A DNA stretch of 64,000 nt. Origin: Hyphomicrobiaceae bacterium. GTDB lineage: Bacteria; Pseudomonadota; Alphaproteobacteria; Rhizobiales; Methyloligellaceae. Numbering within the stretch: the first letter of the stretch is position 1; every line of letters begins with the position of its first letter. The notes under the pieces are model-generated. The model saw only the letters and a list, made by a program, of their open reading frames with translations, ran no database searches and was not told the origin of the DNA. Both the position numbers and the translations under genes were made by a program. Location: contig JALCBY010000015.1 of NCBI GenBank assembly GCA_028066055.1, positions 6,728 to 70,727 of the forward strand. Reading direction: 5' to 3'. Below are positions 16,604 through 24,233 of this stretch, piece by piece.

Positions 16604-18549
16604 TGGCTTACAAGACGATCATCGAAGACGATATCGACGTTCTGGTCGTTGGCGCGGGCCTCGGCGGGACCGGCGCTGCCTGGGAAGCGAGGTTCTGGGG
16701 GCAGGACAAGAAAATCGTCATTGCGGAGAAGGCCAACATCGATCGGTCCGGCGCGGTTGCCCAGGGCCTTTACGCGATCAACTGCTACATGGGCACCCGG
16801 TGGGGCGAGAACAATCCGGAGGACCATGTTCGATATGCGCGTATCGACCTGATGGGAATGGTCCGCGAGGACCTTGCTTTCGATATGGCCCGCCACGTCG
16901 ACTCGACCGTGCACCAGTTCGAGGAGTGGGGCCTGCCGATCATGAGGAACCCGAAGACGGGGACCTATCTGCGTGAAGGGCGATGGCAGATCATGATTCA
17001 CGGCGAGTCCTACAAGCCGATCGTCGCTGAAGCCGCCAAGAAATCCGCGGACAAAGTGTTTAACCGGATCTGCGTCACCCACCTGCTCATGGACGACGCC
17101 AAGGAAAACCGGATTGCCGGCGCGGTAGGGTTTAACGTCCGCACAGGCAACTATCACGTTTTCAAGTCCAAGACCGTGATCTGTGGCGCAGGTGGCGCGT
17201 CCAACATCTTCAAGCCCCGTTCGACGGGCGAAGGTATGGGACGGACCTGGTATGCGCCCTGGTCGTCCGGGTCCGCCTATGGGCTCATGATCGAGGCCGG
17301 CGCCAAGATGACGCAGATGGAAAACCGTATCGTGCTGGCGCGCTTCAAGGACGGCTATGGTCCGGTCGGCGCTTACTTCCTGCACCTCAAGACCTATACA
17401 CAAAATGGTCTGGGCGAAGAGTATGAGTCCAACTGGTTCCCCGAACTTCAGAAGATGGTGGGCAAGGAATATCTGGATCCGGAAGTTTCGCACCTGACCC
17501 ACAGGCCCATCCCGACCTGTTTGCGCAACCACGCCTTGATCAATGAAGTCAACGCCGGTCGTGGCCCCATTCACATGGTGACGATGCAGGCGTTCCAGGA
17601 TCCTCATCTGGAAGAGGTCGGCTGGGAAAACTTCCTCGGCATGACGGTCGGCCAGGCTGTCCTTTGGGCAGCGACCGACGTGGACCCCAAAAACGAGAAT
17701 CCCGAACTCACAACGTCCGAGCCCTACGTCATGGGGTCTCATGCGACGGGTTCCGGCGGCTGGTGCTCGGGGCCTGAGGATCTGTCTCCTCCCGAGTATT
17801 TCTGGGGCTACAATCGCATGATGACCGTCGAGGGCCTGTTTGGGGCCGGCGACGCATGCGGCGGCACTCCGCACGCCTTTTCATCGGGCTCGTTCACCGA
17901 GGGGCGTCTCGCCGCAAAGGCTGCCTGCAAATATATCGACGATGGCAAAGCCGAGGGCATTGTTGTTTCCGACGAGCAGATCGACCGCCGCAAGGAGCAG
18001 ATCTACAAGCCGCTGGAGCATTACAAGACCTACCGCAACGAGATCGTCGCCGGTGACGTCAACCCGCACTACATCAATCCCAAGCAGGCTCACGATCGTT
18101 TGCAGAAGCTGATGGACGAGTATTGCGGCGGGGTGACGGTCAGCTATATGACCAACGAGAAGCTCCTGAATATCGGCCTGAAGAAGCTCAAGATCATGGA
18201 AGAGGATCTTGAGAGCCTGGCCGCAAAGGATATTCACGAATTGCTGCGCTGCTGGGAATTGAAGCACCGTCATCGGACGTCTGAGTGTGTCATGCAGCAC
18301 ACCCTGTTCCGCAGGGAAACGCGTTGGCCCGGCTACTATTATCGTGGTGACTGCATGAAACTGGACGACGAGAATTGGCACGTTCTGACTGTTTCCCGGC
18401 GCGATCCGGAAACCGGTGAATACACCATGGAGAAGGCGCCGCTTTATCATCTGGTTGATGCGGACGAGGACAAGTCCCGCGCCAAGAAGGTGGCAAAGCC
18501 ACGGAAAAAGAAGCCCGCGAGAGCAAAAGCCGCGGCAGCAGCAAGATAG
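16603..18549 (+). CDS. aprA: Adenylylsulfate reductase alpha subunit, with a basic C-terminal tail
   Basis: A 648-aa flavoprotein of the fumarate-reductase-like superfamily. The FAD-binding Gly motif DVLVVGAGLGGTGAAWEA is near residue 12. Typical AprA segments follow: RSGAVAQGLYAINCYMG, then GGWCSGPEDLSPPEYFWGYN, and ECVMQHTLFRRETRWPGYYY. It catalyses the reversible conversion of sulfite and AMP to APS. The last 25-30 residues (around KKVAKPRKKKPARAK, then Ala-rich) form an unusual lysine/alanine-rich tail beyond the conserved HLVD end of the family. It could bind membrane lipid, AprM or nucleic acid; this is inference. Confidence 0.96.
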   Translation: MAYKTIIEDDIDVLVVGAGLGGTGAAWEARFWGQDKKIVIAEKANIDRSGAVAQGLYAINCYMGTRWGENNPEDHVRYARIDLMGMVREDLAFDMARHVDSTVHQFEEWGLPIMRNPKTGTYLREGRWQIMIHGESYKPIVAEAAKKSADKVFNRICVTHLLMDDAKENRIAGAVGFNVRTGNYHVFKSKTVICGAGGASNIFKPRSTGEGMGRTWYAPWSSGSAYGLMIEAGAKMTQMENRIVLARFKDGYGPVGAYFLHLKTYTQNGLGEEYESNWFPELQKMVGKEYLDPEVSHLTHRPIPTCLRNHALINEVNAGRGPIHMVTMQAFQDPHLEEVGWENFLGMTVGQAVLWAATDVDPKNENPELTTSEPYVMGSHATGSGGWCSGPEDLSPPEYFWGYNRMMTVEGLFGAGDACGGTPHAFSSGSFTEGRLAAKAACKYIDDGKAEGIVVSDEQIDRRKEQIYKPLEHYKTYRNEIVAGDVNPHYINPKQAHDRLQKLMDEYCGGVTVSYMTNEKLLNIGLKKLKIMEEDLESLAAKDIHELLRCWELKHRHRTSECVMQHTLFRRETRWPGYYYRGDCMKLDDENWHVLTVSRRDPETGEYTMEKAPLYHLVDADEDKSRAKKVAKPRKKKPARAKAAAAAR

Positions 18550-18667
18550 CGGTATGTGCCCGGACGCTTATCGAGCTCGGCGATTGTCTGCAGCTTACGG
18601 AGATCGGCAACTCATATGCCGGTCTTCCCGGAGCGCGTGATCTCGCTCGAGGGGAACGTGTAGCGTG

Positions 18668-19030
18668 ATGAGTTCGCCGATGAACATCGTTGAAAAGACC
18701 GATGACGAGATTGTTGCGTTAGCCACGCCTCTTTGGCGCGACCTCGTCAGGCATTCCAACGAGGGCCAATACGGAGAATTCGTGAAGAATTTTTCCAGTT
18801 CCTTCGCACTCGCCATGAATCAGATCGAGGTGGGCCACCAGTTCGCAAACAGCGAATTGGCCAGAAATCTGTCTGAAGACGTCGACCATCTCGGCATCAT
18901 TCGCCGGGGCGAACATGTGACGGTTCTGTACCGTCAGCGGAGCACCAACAGGGACGGCGAATGGCTTGGCAGACTTGTCCTCGGATATGAAAATGAAGAG
19001 GTCAGGATTTTTGGTGCAACGATATTCTGA
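18668..19030 (+). CDS. Unknown 120-aa protein of the apr-sat operon
   Basis: A 120-aa soluble protein, starting MSSPMNIVEKTDDEIV (ATG 18668; the adjacent GTG at 18665 is possible, with GAGGGGA 9-12 bases upstream). It is rich in Asn, Glu and Arg, without signal peptide, membrane segment or Cys motif. The C-terminal half (HVTVLYRQRSTN, then GEWLGRLVLGYENEEVRIFGA) looks like a small beta-sheet, reminiscent of NTF2/SnoaL-type folds, but I do not recognise the family. It lies between aprA and the SlyD-like gene (20 bases) in the same direction, so a role in APS reductase assembly or sulfite handling is a reasonable but untested inference. Confidence 0.7.
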   Translation: MSSPMNIVEKTDDEIVALATPLWRDLVRHSNEGQYGEFVKNFSSSFALAMNQIEVGHQFANSELARNLSEDVDHLGIIRRGEHVTVLYRQRSTNRDGEWLGRLVLGYENEEVRIFGATIF

Positions 19031-19050
19031 GACGACGGTGCGGACTTGAT

Positions 19051-19560
19051 ATGAGCGAAACCATCCGGGACGGCCAGTTTGTCGAACTGACCTACAAGGT
19101 GACCGACAAGAAATCGGGGCATGTCCTCACGATGGTCGAGTTCCCGCTGGGCTATATCCACGGTCACAATGAAATTCTGGCGCCATACGTCCACAAGGAG
19201 CTGGAGGGCAAGTCCGTCGGTGATGTGATCGAAGTGCCGATCGACGGAAATCAGATCTATGGCGAGAGGGATGAAGCGCTCGTGTTTACCGACCGTATCG
19301 AGAATGTTCCCGAGGCGTATCGGCAGGTCGGCACCTCCATCCTGATGGAAAACGACAAGGGCCAGACCAAGAGTTTTATCGTGACGCGAATGGATGAAGA
19401 GACACTGACGGTCGATGGAAACAATCCGCTTTGCGGCAGAGAGGTCGTCTTTACGCTCGAGATACTGACTGTACGCGATGCAACTGACGAAGAGATGAAA
19501 TTGGGCGGGCCGGTTGGTGCGCAGGCGGATATCGACCCGTCGCTTATGCGACCTGCCTGA
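19051..19560 (+). CDS. SlyD-like FKBP-type peptidyl-prolyl isomerase
   Basis: A 169-aa protein with SlyD architecture: an FKBP domain interrupted by an insert-in-flap domain. The segments FVELTYKVTDKKSGHVL, PLGYIHGHNEIL, ELEGKSVGDVIEVPID and then, after the insert, VDGNNPLCGREVVFTLEI and VRDATDEEM align closely with SlyD. The His-rich metal-binding tail of E. coli SlyD is absent. SlyD-type chaperones assist folding and metal delivery. The location inside the apr-sat operon suggests a dedicated folding factor for the APS reductase or its cofactors. It is 20 bases after the unknown 120-aa gene. Confidence 0.85.
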   Translation: MSETIRDGQFVELTYKVTDKKSGHVLTMVEFPLGYIHGHNEILAPYVHKELEGKSVGDVIEVPIDGNQIYGERDEALVFTDRIENVPEAYRQVGTSILMENDKGQTKSFIVTRMDEETLTVDGNNPLCGREVVFTLEILTVRDATDEEMKLGGPVGAQADIDPSLMRPA

Positions 19561-19603
19561 GATGAAGCGCGAACGGAAACATCCACTACACAAGAGGTGA
19601 CTT

Positions 19604-19762
19604 ATGGCCGAGCAGAAGCGAGTAAAGAAGGTTCCTGAGGGCAAATCGCGCTTTTTGAAAACGCGTCAGAAAAAGGCGGACAGTAAGGGGTTCGTTGGAT
19701 ACGACACCGTCTGGGAACCGTTCCAGAAGGAAGTCAAATACAAGACTCCGAAAAAGCCGTAG
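19604..19762 (+). CDS. 52-aa basic mini-protein of the apr-sat operon
   Basis: ATG 19604 opens a 52-residue frame preceded by AGAGGTGA (about 19593-19600), a good ribosome site. The product is strongly basic: about one third Lys/Arg, including [20 protein letters not shown] and a KYKTPKKP end, with an aromatic centre GYDTVWEPF. No signal peptide or helix is seen. It ends 4 bases before the start of sat, spacing typical of coupled genes, and fills the gap between the SlyD-like gene and sat exactly. I know no family for it. It might bind nucleic acid or an acidic partner protein. Confidence 0.6.
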   Translation: MAEQKRVKKVPEGKSRFLKTRQKKADSKGFVGYDTVWEPFQKEVKYKTPKKP

Positions 19763-19766
19763 GCTC

Positions 19767-20939
19767 ATGTCGCAACTTGTTCCGCCGCACGCCTCGGCGA
19801 CCGTCAAGCCTCTGCTGCTCGCTGAATCCGAGCGTGCCGACGAACTGAAACGCGCCGAAACACTCAAGCGCGTACCGCTCGATTCCCGTGCGGTTTCGGA
19901 CGTGTTTATGCTTGCGATGGGCGCCTATACGCCGCTCGACGGCTTCATGGGCCATGATGACTGGCGCGGTTCCTGCCTCGACATGAAGCTGACCAGCGGC
20001 GTGTTCTGGCCGATCCCCATCACCCTCCCCGTCGACAAGGCCTTGGCCGACTCCATCGGCGCGGAAGAGGAAGTGGCGCTCGCCGACGCCGAGACCGGCG
20101 AAATCCTCGCGGTCATGCAGGTCAGAGAGAAATACCCGATCGACAAGAAGATCGAGGCCGAGCATGTCTACCGAACCACCGATGCCGAGCATCCCGGCGT
20201 TTCAAAAGTCTATGCACAGGGCGACATCAACCTCGCCGGACGGGTTTCGGTTCTGAGCGAGGGCGAGTATCCGACCAAGTATCCAGATTTGTATGTCCGT
20301 CCTGCTCAGTCGCGCGCCCTGTTTCTGGAGAAAGGGTGGTCGCGGGTCGCGGCATTCCAGACGCGCAATCCCATGCATCGCAGCCATGAACATCTGGTCA
20401 AGATCGCGGTCGAGGTGTCCGACGGCGTGTTCATCCATCAGGTGCTTGGCAAGTTGAAGGCCGGCGATATTCCCGCAGAAGTCCGCACCGAAGCCATTCA
20501 GGCGATGATCGACAACTATTTCCGCCCCGGCACGGTCATCCAGGCGGGCTACCCGATCGAAATGCGGTATGCGGGGCCGCGCGAGGCGCTGCTACACGCG
20601 CTGATCCGCCAGAATTTCGGTTGCTCGCATCTCATCGTCGGACGCGATCATGCGGGTGTCGGCGATTATTACGGGCCCTTCGACGCGCACCACATCTTCG
20701 ATGAGCTCTGGGACGGTGCGCTTGAGACCGAACCGCTCAAGATCGACATCACCTTCTATTGCCGCAAATGCCACGGCATGGCGACCGCCAAGACCTGTCC
20801 TCACGATCCGAAGTACCATATATCGATTTCCGGTACCGAGCAGCGCCAGATGCTGTCTACCAACGCGGACATTCCTCCAGAGTTCAGCCGGCCTGAAGTC
20901 GTGGCGATCCTCAGGGATTATTACGCCACACTGACGTAA
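19767..20939 (+). CDS. sat: ATP sulfurylase (dissimilatory type)
   Basis: A 390-aa homomeric sulfate adenylyltransferase. ATG 19767 ([14 protein letters not shown]) is preferred to an upstream start that would overlap the 52-aa gene. The ATP-binding motif [11 protein letters not shown] is at residues 198-208, followed by [19 protein letters not shown] Cys/His cluster [16 protein letters not shown] near the C-terminus fits the zinc site of archaeal and sulfur-bacterial Sat. In the oxidative direction it converts APS and pyrophosphate to sulfate and ATP, the energy-conserving end of sulfite oxidation that starts with AprBA upstream. No APS-kinase domain is fused. Confidence 0.95.
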   Translation: MSQLVPPHASATVKPLLLAESERADELKRAETLKRVPLDSRAVSDVFMLAMGAYTPLDGFMGHDDWRGSCLDMKLTSGVFWPIPITLPVDKALADSIGAEEEVALADAETGEILAVMQVREKYPIDKKIEAEHVYRTTDAEHPGVSKVYAQGDINLAGRVSVLSEGEYPTKYPDLYVRPAQSRALFLEKGWSRVAAFQTRNPMHRSHEHLVKIAVEVSDGVFIHQVLGKLKAGDIPAEVRTEAIQAMIDNYFRPGTVIQAGYPIEMRYAGPREALLHALIRQNFGCSHLIVGRDHAGVGDYYGPFDAHHIFDELWDGALETEPLKIDITFYCRKCHGMATAKTCPHDPKYHISISGTEQRQMLSTNADIPPEFSRPEVVAILRDYYATLT

Positions 20940-20963
20940 GCAGGCAGGCTGGAACGTTTCCCC

Positions 20964-21725
20964 ATGATCATCGCGCAGATTTCCGACACGCATATCGCGC
21001 TGGACGAACCCGATACGGATCAACGGCTGAAGGACTTCAGGTCGGTCATTGCCGATATCAATGCGCTCGACCCGGCGCCGGATGTGATCGTTCATACGGG
21101 CGACGTCGTACATAACGGGCGCGCGGACGAATATGCCGCCGCCGCCGATATCCTCAAAGCCGCCAATGCGCCCGCTTATGTGATGGTCGGCAACAAGGAC
21201 GACCGCGCCAACCTGCGTGCAGCCTTCGCCGATGTGGGATATCTCGATGAGGGATCGGAATTCATCGATTACGCGGTGGAGGATTTTCCGGTCCGGCTGA
21301 TCATGCTCGATACGCTCAGTCCCGGCCACAACCGCGGCGATTTCTGCGCGGACCGGGTGAAGCGGTTCGAGGACATGATCGAGGCCGACACGTCAAAACC
21401 GATTGCGGTCTTCACCCATCACCCGCCTTATGAAGTGAGCGTCGGTCCGGACCCGATCCATTTCCACGACCTGGACGCTATGGAGGCGTTGCGCGGCGCT
21501 CTGCAGCACGGTGGCCATGTCATCCGACTGTTCAGCGGCCATGTGCACCGCGCGACGTTCGGGGCGGTCGGCGACATTCCGGCGACGGTCATGTCTGCCG
21601 TATCGACCAATCTGCGCAAGGGCGACTATCCCGATCACATGACCGGCCGGCCCGTCTATCAGCTGAATCGCCATGCCCCCGGAGACGGGTTCGTCACGGA
21701 GACCCGCATCGCCTGCACCCGGTGA
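20964..21725 (+). CDS. Metallophosphoesterase, CpdA-like, with altered GNHD motif
   Basis: A 253-aa calcineurin-like phosphoesterase similar to CpdA cyclic-nucleotide phosphodiesterases. Metal ligands are D8 and H10 in ISDTHIALD, D47 in HTGDVVHNG, then FTHHPPYE and FSGHVHRATFG. The motif normally GNHD/E reads GNKDD at residues 76-80, so the catalytic His is replaced by Lys while Asn and Asp are kept. It begins 24 bases after sat in the same direction and may be cotranscribed, so a nucleotide-related substrate is plausible. Cytoplasmic. Confidence 0.85.
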   Translation: MIIAQISDTHIALDEPDTDQRLKDFRSVIADINALDPAPDVIVHTGDVVHNGRADEYAAAADILKAANAPAYVMVGNKDDRANLRAAFADVGYLDEGSEFIDYAVEDFPVRLIMLDTLSPGHNRGDFCADRVKRFEDMIEADTSKPIAVFTHHPPYEVSVGPDPIHFHDLDAMEALRGALQHGGHVIRLFSGHVHRATFGAVGDIPATVMSAVSTNLRKGDYPDHMTGRPVYQLNRHAPGDGFVTETRIACTR

Positions 21726-21750
21726 TTTTTCGAGGGTGGAGGGTGTAAAT

Positions 21751-21842
21751 TCTGATATCGATCAGAGTTATCGATTATATTTGCAACATATATTTTGATT
21801 ATGGAGCGGGGCTCCCCATCTACCCGGTCAACTGACGGGTAG
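21751..21842 (+). promoter_or_regulatory. AT-rich leader with dyads before the hydrolase pair
   Basis: Between 21725 and 21867 an AT-rich stretch (about 21765-21800) is likely a promoter. TCTGAT-N4-ATCAGA (21751-21766) is a possible operator. Closer to the start, CTACCC-G-GTCA (21820-21830) pairs with TGACGGGTAG (21833-21842), leaving a two-base loop and a one-base bulge, 24 bases before the ATG; GGAGC/GCTCC just upstream makes a second small stem. The last hairpin would lie in the mRNA leader. Confidence 0.35.
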
Positions 21843-21866
21843 AAACGGAACAAGGTGTCCGGCTCC

Positions 21867-22727
21867 ATGGGGAATTTAAAGACAGTCAACCATCGCGGCG
21901 CACGCATTGCCTACTCGGAGTCCGGGTCGGGCGAACCGGCGGTCATGATCCACTGTTCAACCGCCTCGGGCCGCGCTTGGGAAAGCCTCGCGGAGCATCT
22001 CGGCGGTGCGTTCCGCTCAATCATGCCGGATCAGTGGGGATGCGGGAAAAGCGATCCCTGGACAGGCGATGGCCTGTTTGATCTTGGCGCGGAAGCCGCA
22101 CCCATTCTTCAGCTGATTGAACGCACGAGAACACCGGTTCATCTGGTCGGGCATTCCTATGGCGGCGGCGTTGCCCTGCGGGTTGCCGGCGAACGGCCCG
22201 ATCTCGTCCGAAGCCTCACACTGATTGAACCATCCTGCTTCTATCTGCTGCGCCGGGGCGGCGACCGCGAAAGGGCTTTACTGGAAGAAATAGCAAATGT
22301 GGCCTGGACGGTCTCAACTGCGGTTGGGTGCGGCGACTATCAGAGCGGTATGCAGGCCTTCTTCGATTACTGGAACGGTGACGGCGCGTGGATGGACATG
22401 CCGGAAGCAACGCGCGTGTCCTTCGCCCGCCGGCTTGCCAAGGTCGTGCTCGACTTCCGGGGGCTTCTGGAGGAACAGGCGCGGCTTTCCGATCATGCGG
22501 CTCTGACCATGCCCACCCTGCTCGTATGCGGTGGCCGCTCCCCGGCGCCGAGCAGGCGAATTGTCGAAATGCTGGCGTCCACCCTCTCCGGCGCGCGGGT
22601 TCATCGCATTGCCGGCGCCGGCCACATGTCGCCGCTGACCCATGCACACGCCGTCAACGCGGCAATCGGTTTTCATTTGGAAGAGGTGGGTATGTCACGC
22701 CACCGTTCCAATGCACTATCTGCTTGA
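21867..22727 (+). CDS. Alpha/beta hydrolase (first of a tandem pair)
   Basis: A 286-aa alpha/beta hydrolase. ATG 21867 (MGNLKTVNHRG) is chosen; GTG at 21855 is possible. The nucleophile elbow is GHSYGGG (HLVGHSYGG), the oxyanion region is MIHCSTASGRAW, and the catalytic His is in GAGHMSPLTH. An acid is likely in the VCGGRSP strand end. No signal peptide. It is 50-60% similar by eye to the next gene, sharing GHSYGG, RSLTLIEP/ESLTLIEP and IAGAGHMSPLTH, indicating tandem duplication. Substrate unknown; esters, lactones or epoxides are typical. Confidence 0.85.
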   Translation: MGNLKTVNHRGARIAYSESGSGEPAVMIHCSTASGRAWESLAEHLGGAFRSIMPDQWGCGKSDPWTGDGLFDLGAEAAPILQLIERTRTPVHLVGHSYGGGVALRVAGERPDLVRSLTLIEPSCFYLLRRGGDRERALLEEIANVAWTVSTAVGCGDYQSGMQAFFDYWNGDGAWMDMPEATRVSFARRLAKVVLDFRGLLEEQARLSDHAALTMPTLLVCGGRSPAPSRRIVEMLASTLSGARVHRIAGAGHMSPLTHAHAVNAAIGFHLEEVGMSRHRSNALSA

Positions 22728-22739
22728 GGGCATAAGATC

Positions 22740-23576
22740 ATGGCTTCTTTCGATCATCGGGGTTTGAGAGCGCAATACCGCGTTTGCGGGCAAGGTGTGC
22801 CCGTGGTTTTGCTGCACGCGGGCGGCAGTTCCGCGCGGCAGTGGGCGGAATTCCGGAATCATTGTCCGGATACGTACCAGTATCTGGCCCCCGACTTGAT
22901 CGGTTTCGGGCAAACGGATATCTGGCCCGGTCCGGGTGATCTCACCCATGATCATCAGGGGGGGCTGGTTTCAGCGCTCGTTCGAGAGGTCTTCAACCGC
23001 CCGGTGCATCTCGTTGGTCATTCCTACGGCGGATCAACAGCCGTACGTCTGGCGCTTTCGCATCCGGACCAGGTCGAAAGTCTCACACTGATTGAACCGA
23101 ACATCGTGTCCTTGCTTCAGAGTGCGGGTGAGCGGGAGATTTTCGACGAGTATTTGCGGGGCGCAAAAGCCTTCATGGACAGCGCCACTGCCGGTGATCT
23201 TGAAAAGGCTTGGGCTGAATTCGTCGACATGCGGAACGGCCCGGGTGCATGGCGCGATACGCCCGACAGGGTTCGCACACGCATGTTCGAGCGCACCCAG
23301 CAGATGATTGATGGCTTCATGTCAAATCTCAACAACACGACCACGCTTGCCGATTGCAGGACACTGGACCTGCCGGTCATGGTTGTTTGCGGGGAGAAGA
23401 CGACGCGGCCGGAGCGCAGGATCACGGAGATGCTGGCGGAAACCCTGCCCCACTGCCGGTATGAAGTCATTGCCGGCGCGGGTCACATGTCTCCCTTGAC
23501 TCATCCGGCTGAAGTTGCGGCCTTGGTCGTGGATCATTTGACCGGCCTCGAAAACCGGCAGCGGCGCAGCGCCTAA
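22740..23576 (+). CDS. Alpha/beta hydrolase (second of a tandem pair)
   Basis: A 278-aa alpha/beta hydrolase and paralogue of the preceding gene, 12 bases downstream. The oxyanion stretch LLHAGGSSARQW, nucleophile elbow GHSYGGS, the VVCGEKTTRPERR strand and the His in GAGHMSPLTH are all present. Segments outside the core (cap region about residues 120-200) have diverged from the first copy, so the two enzymes likely differ in substrate. Its stop codon overlaps, tail to tail, that of the NUDIX gene on the opposite strand. Confidence 0.87.
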   Translation: MASFDHRGLRAQYRVCGQGVPVVLLHAGGSSARQWAEFRNHCPDTYQYLAPDLIGFGQTDIWPGPGDLTHDHQGGLVSALVREVFNRPVHLVGHSYGGSTAVRLALSHPDQVESLTLIEPNIVSLLQSAGEREIFDEYLRGAKAFMDSATAGDLEKAWAEFVDMRNGPGAWRDTPDRVRTRMFERTQQMIDGFMSNLNNTTTLADCRTLDLPVMVVCGEKTTRPERRITEMLAETLPHCRYEVIAGAGHMSPLTHPAEVAALVVDHLTGLENRQRRSA

Positions 23577-24115
23577 CGCATGTTGCCGGTTTCCCCGGGC
23601 GGATTGGTGAATGCGGGGAAAGTCCCCTTCCCTTCCACTTCGCGGAAATGGTTGAGCACCCAGTGCACCGACGGGAAGGCGAGATCGTCCCACGGGATAT
23701 CGTCCCATGCGAAAAGCGCAACTTCCGTGCTTTCCGGGCCCGGCTTGAATTTCGGGCTTGCAAGGCGCGCGGTATGCATCACCTGAACCTGCCCGATCCG
23801 GGCAATGGTGTAGACGGCAAGCACCGCATCGATGACGATTTCGGCGCAGGCCTCTTCCTCTGCCTCGCGCATGGCGCCTTCCGCTGCGGTTTCGCCAAGT
23901 TCCAGATAGCCTGCCGGAATGGTCCAGAATCCCGACCGGGGTTCGATGGCGCGGCGGCACAGCAGGATCTTCCCGTCATGCTGCACGACCGAGCCGACCA
24001 CGACCTTCGGGTTCTGATAATGGATGAAGCCGCATTTCCCGCAGACATCGCGCTCGTGGGTATCGCCGTCGGGGACGGTGCGTGTGAAGTTGTCCGGGAG
24101 TCCTGGGCTGCTCAT
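23573..24115 (-). CDS. NUDIX hydrolase with N-terminal zinc-ribbon-like Cys pair
   Basis: A 180-aa NUDIX enzyme. ATG 24115 (MSSPGLPDNF) is preferred over a longer frame to 24235. A CGKCGF motif at about residues 25-30 followed by IHYQNPKVVVGSVV resembles NudC-type or ADP-ribose pyrophosphatase families. The NUDIX box is GYLELGETAAEGAMREAEEE, with the usual G after the box replaced by Ala. It would cleave a nucleoside diphosphate linked to another group. It converges on the hydrolase pair and its last codons overlap them by 4 bases. Confidence 0.88.
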   Translation of the reverse strand: MSSPGLPDNFTRTVPDGDTHERDVCGKCGFIHYQNPKVVVGSVVQHDGKILLCRRAIEPRSGFWTIPAGYLELGETAAEGAMREAEEEACAEIVIDAVLAVYTIARIGQVQVMHTARLASPKFKPGPESTEVALFAWDDIPWDDLAFPSVHWVLNHFREVEGKGTFPAFTNPPGETGNMR

Positions 24116-24233
24116 GGATGATCCTGTTTCCGGTTCGTTGCGTAACGAGTCCGGAAGGTAGACCACACCCTGCCATGCCGGCCAGACTTGGGTACACTTA
24201 CATGCCGTGCGGTCAGGAGTCTCCGGTGCGTTC

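Noticed and set aside
16597-17874. Minus-strand frame of 425 codons opposite aprA
   Set aside because: aprA is unmistakable on the other strand; the frame has no motif.
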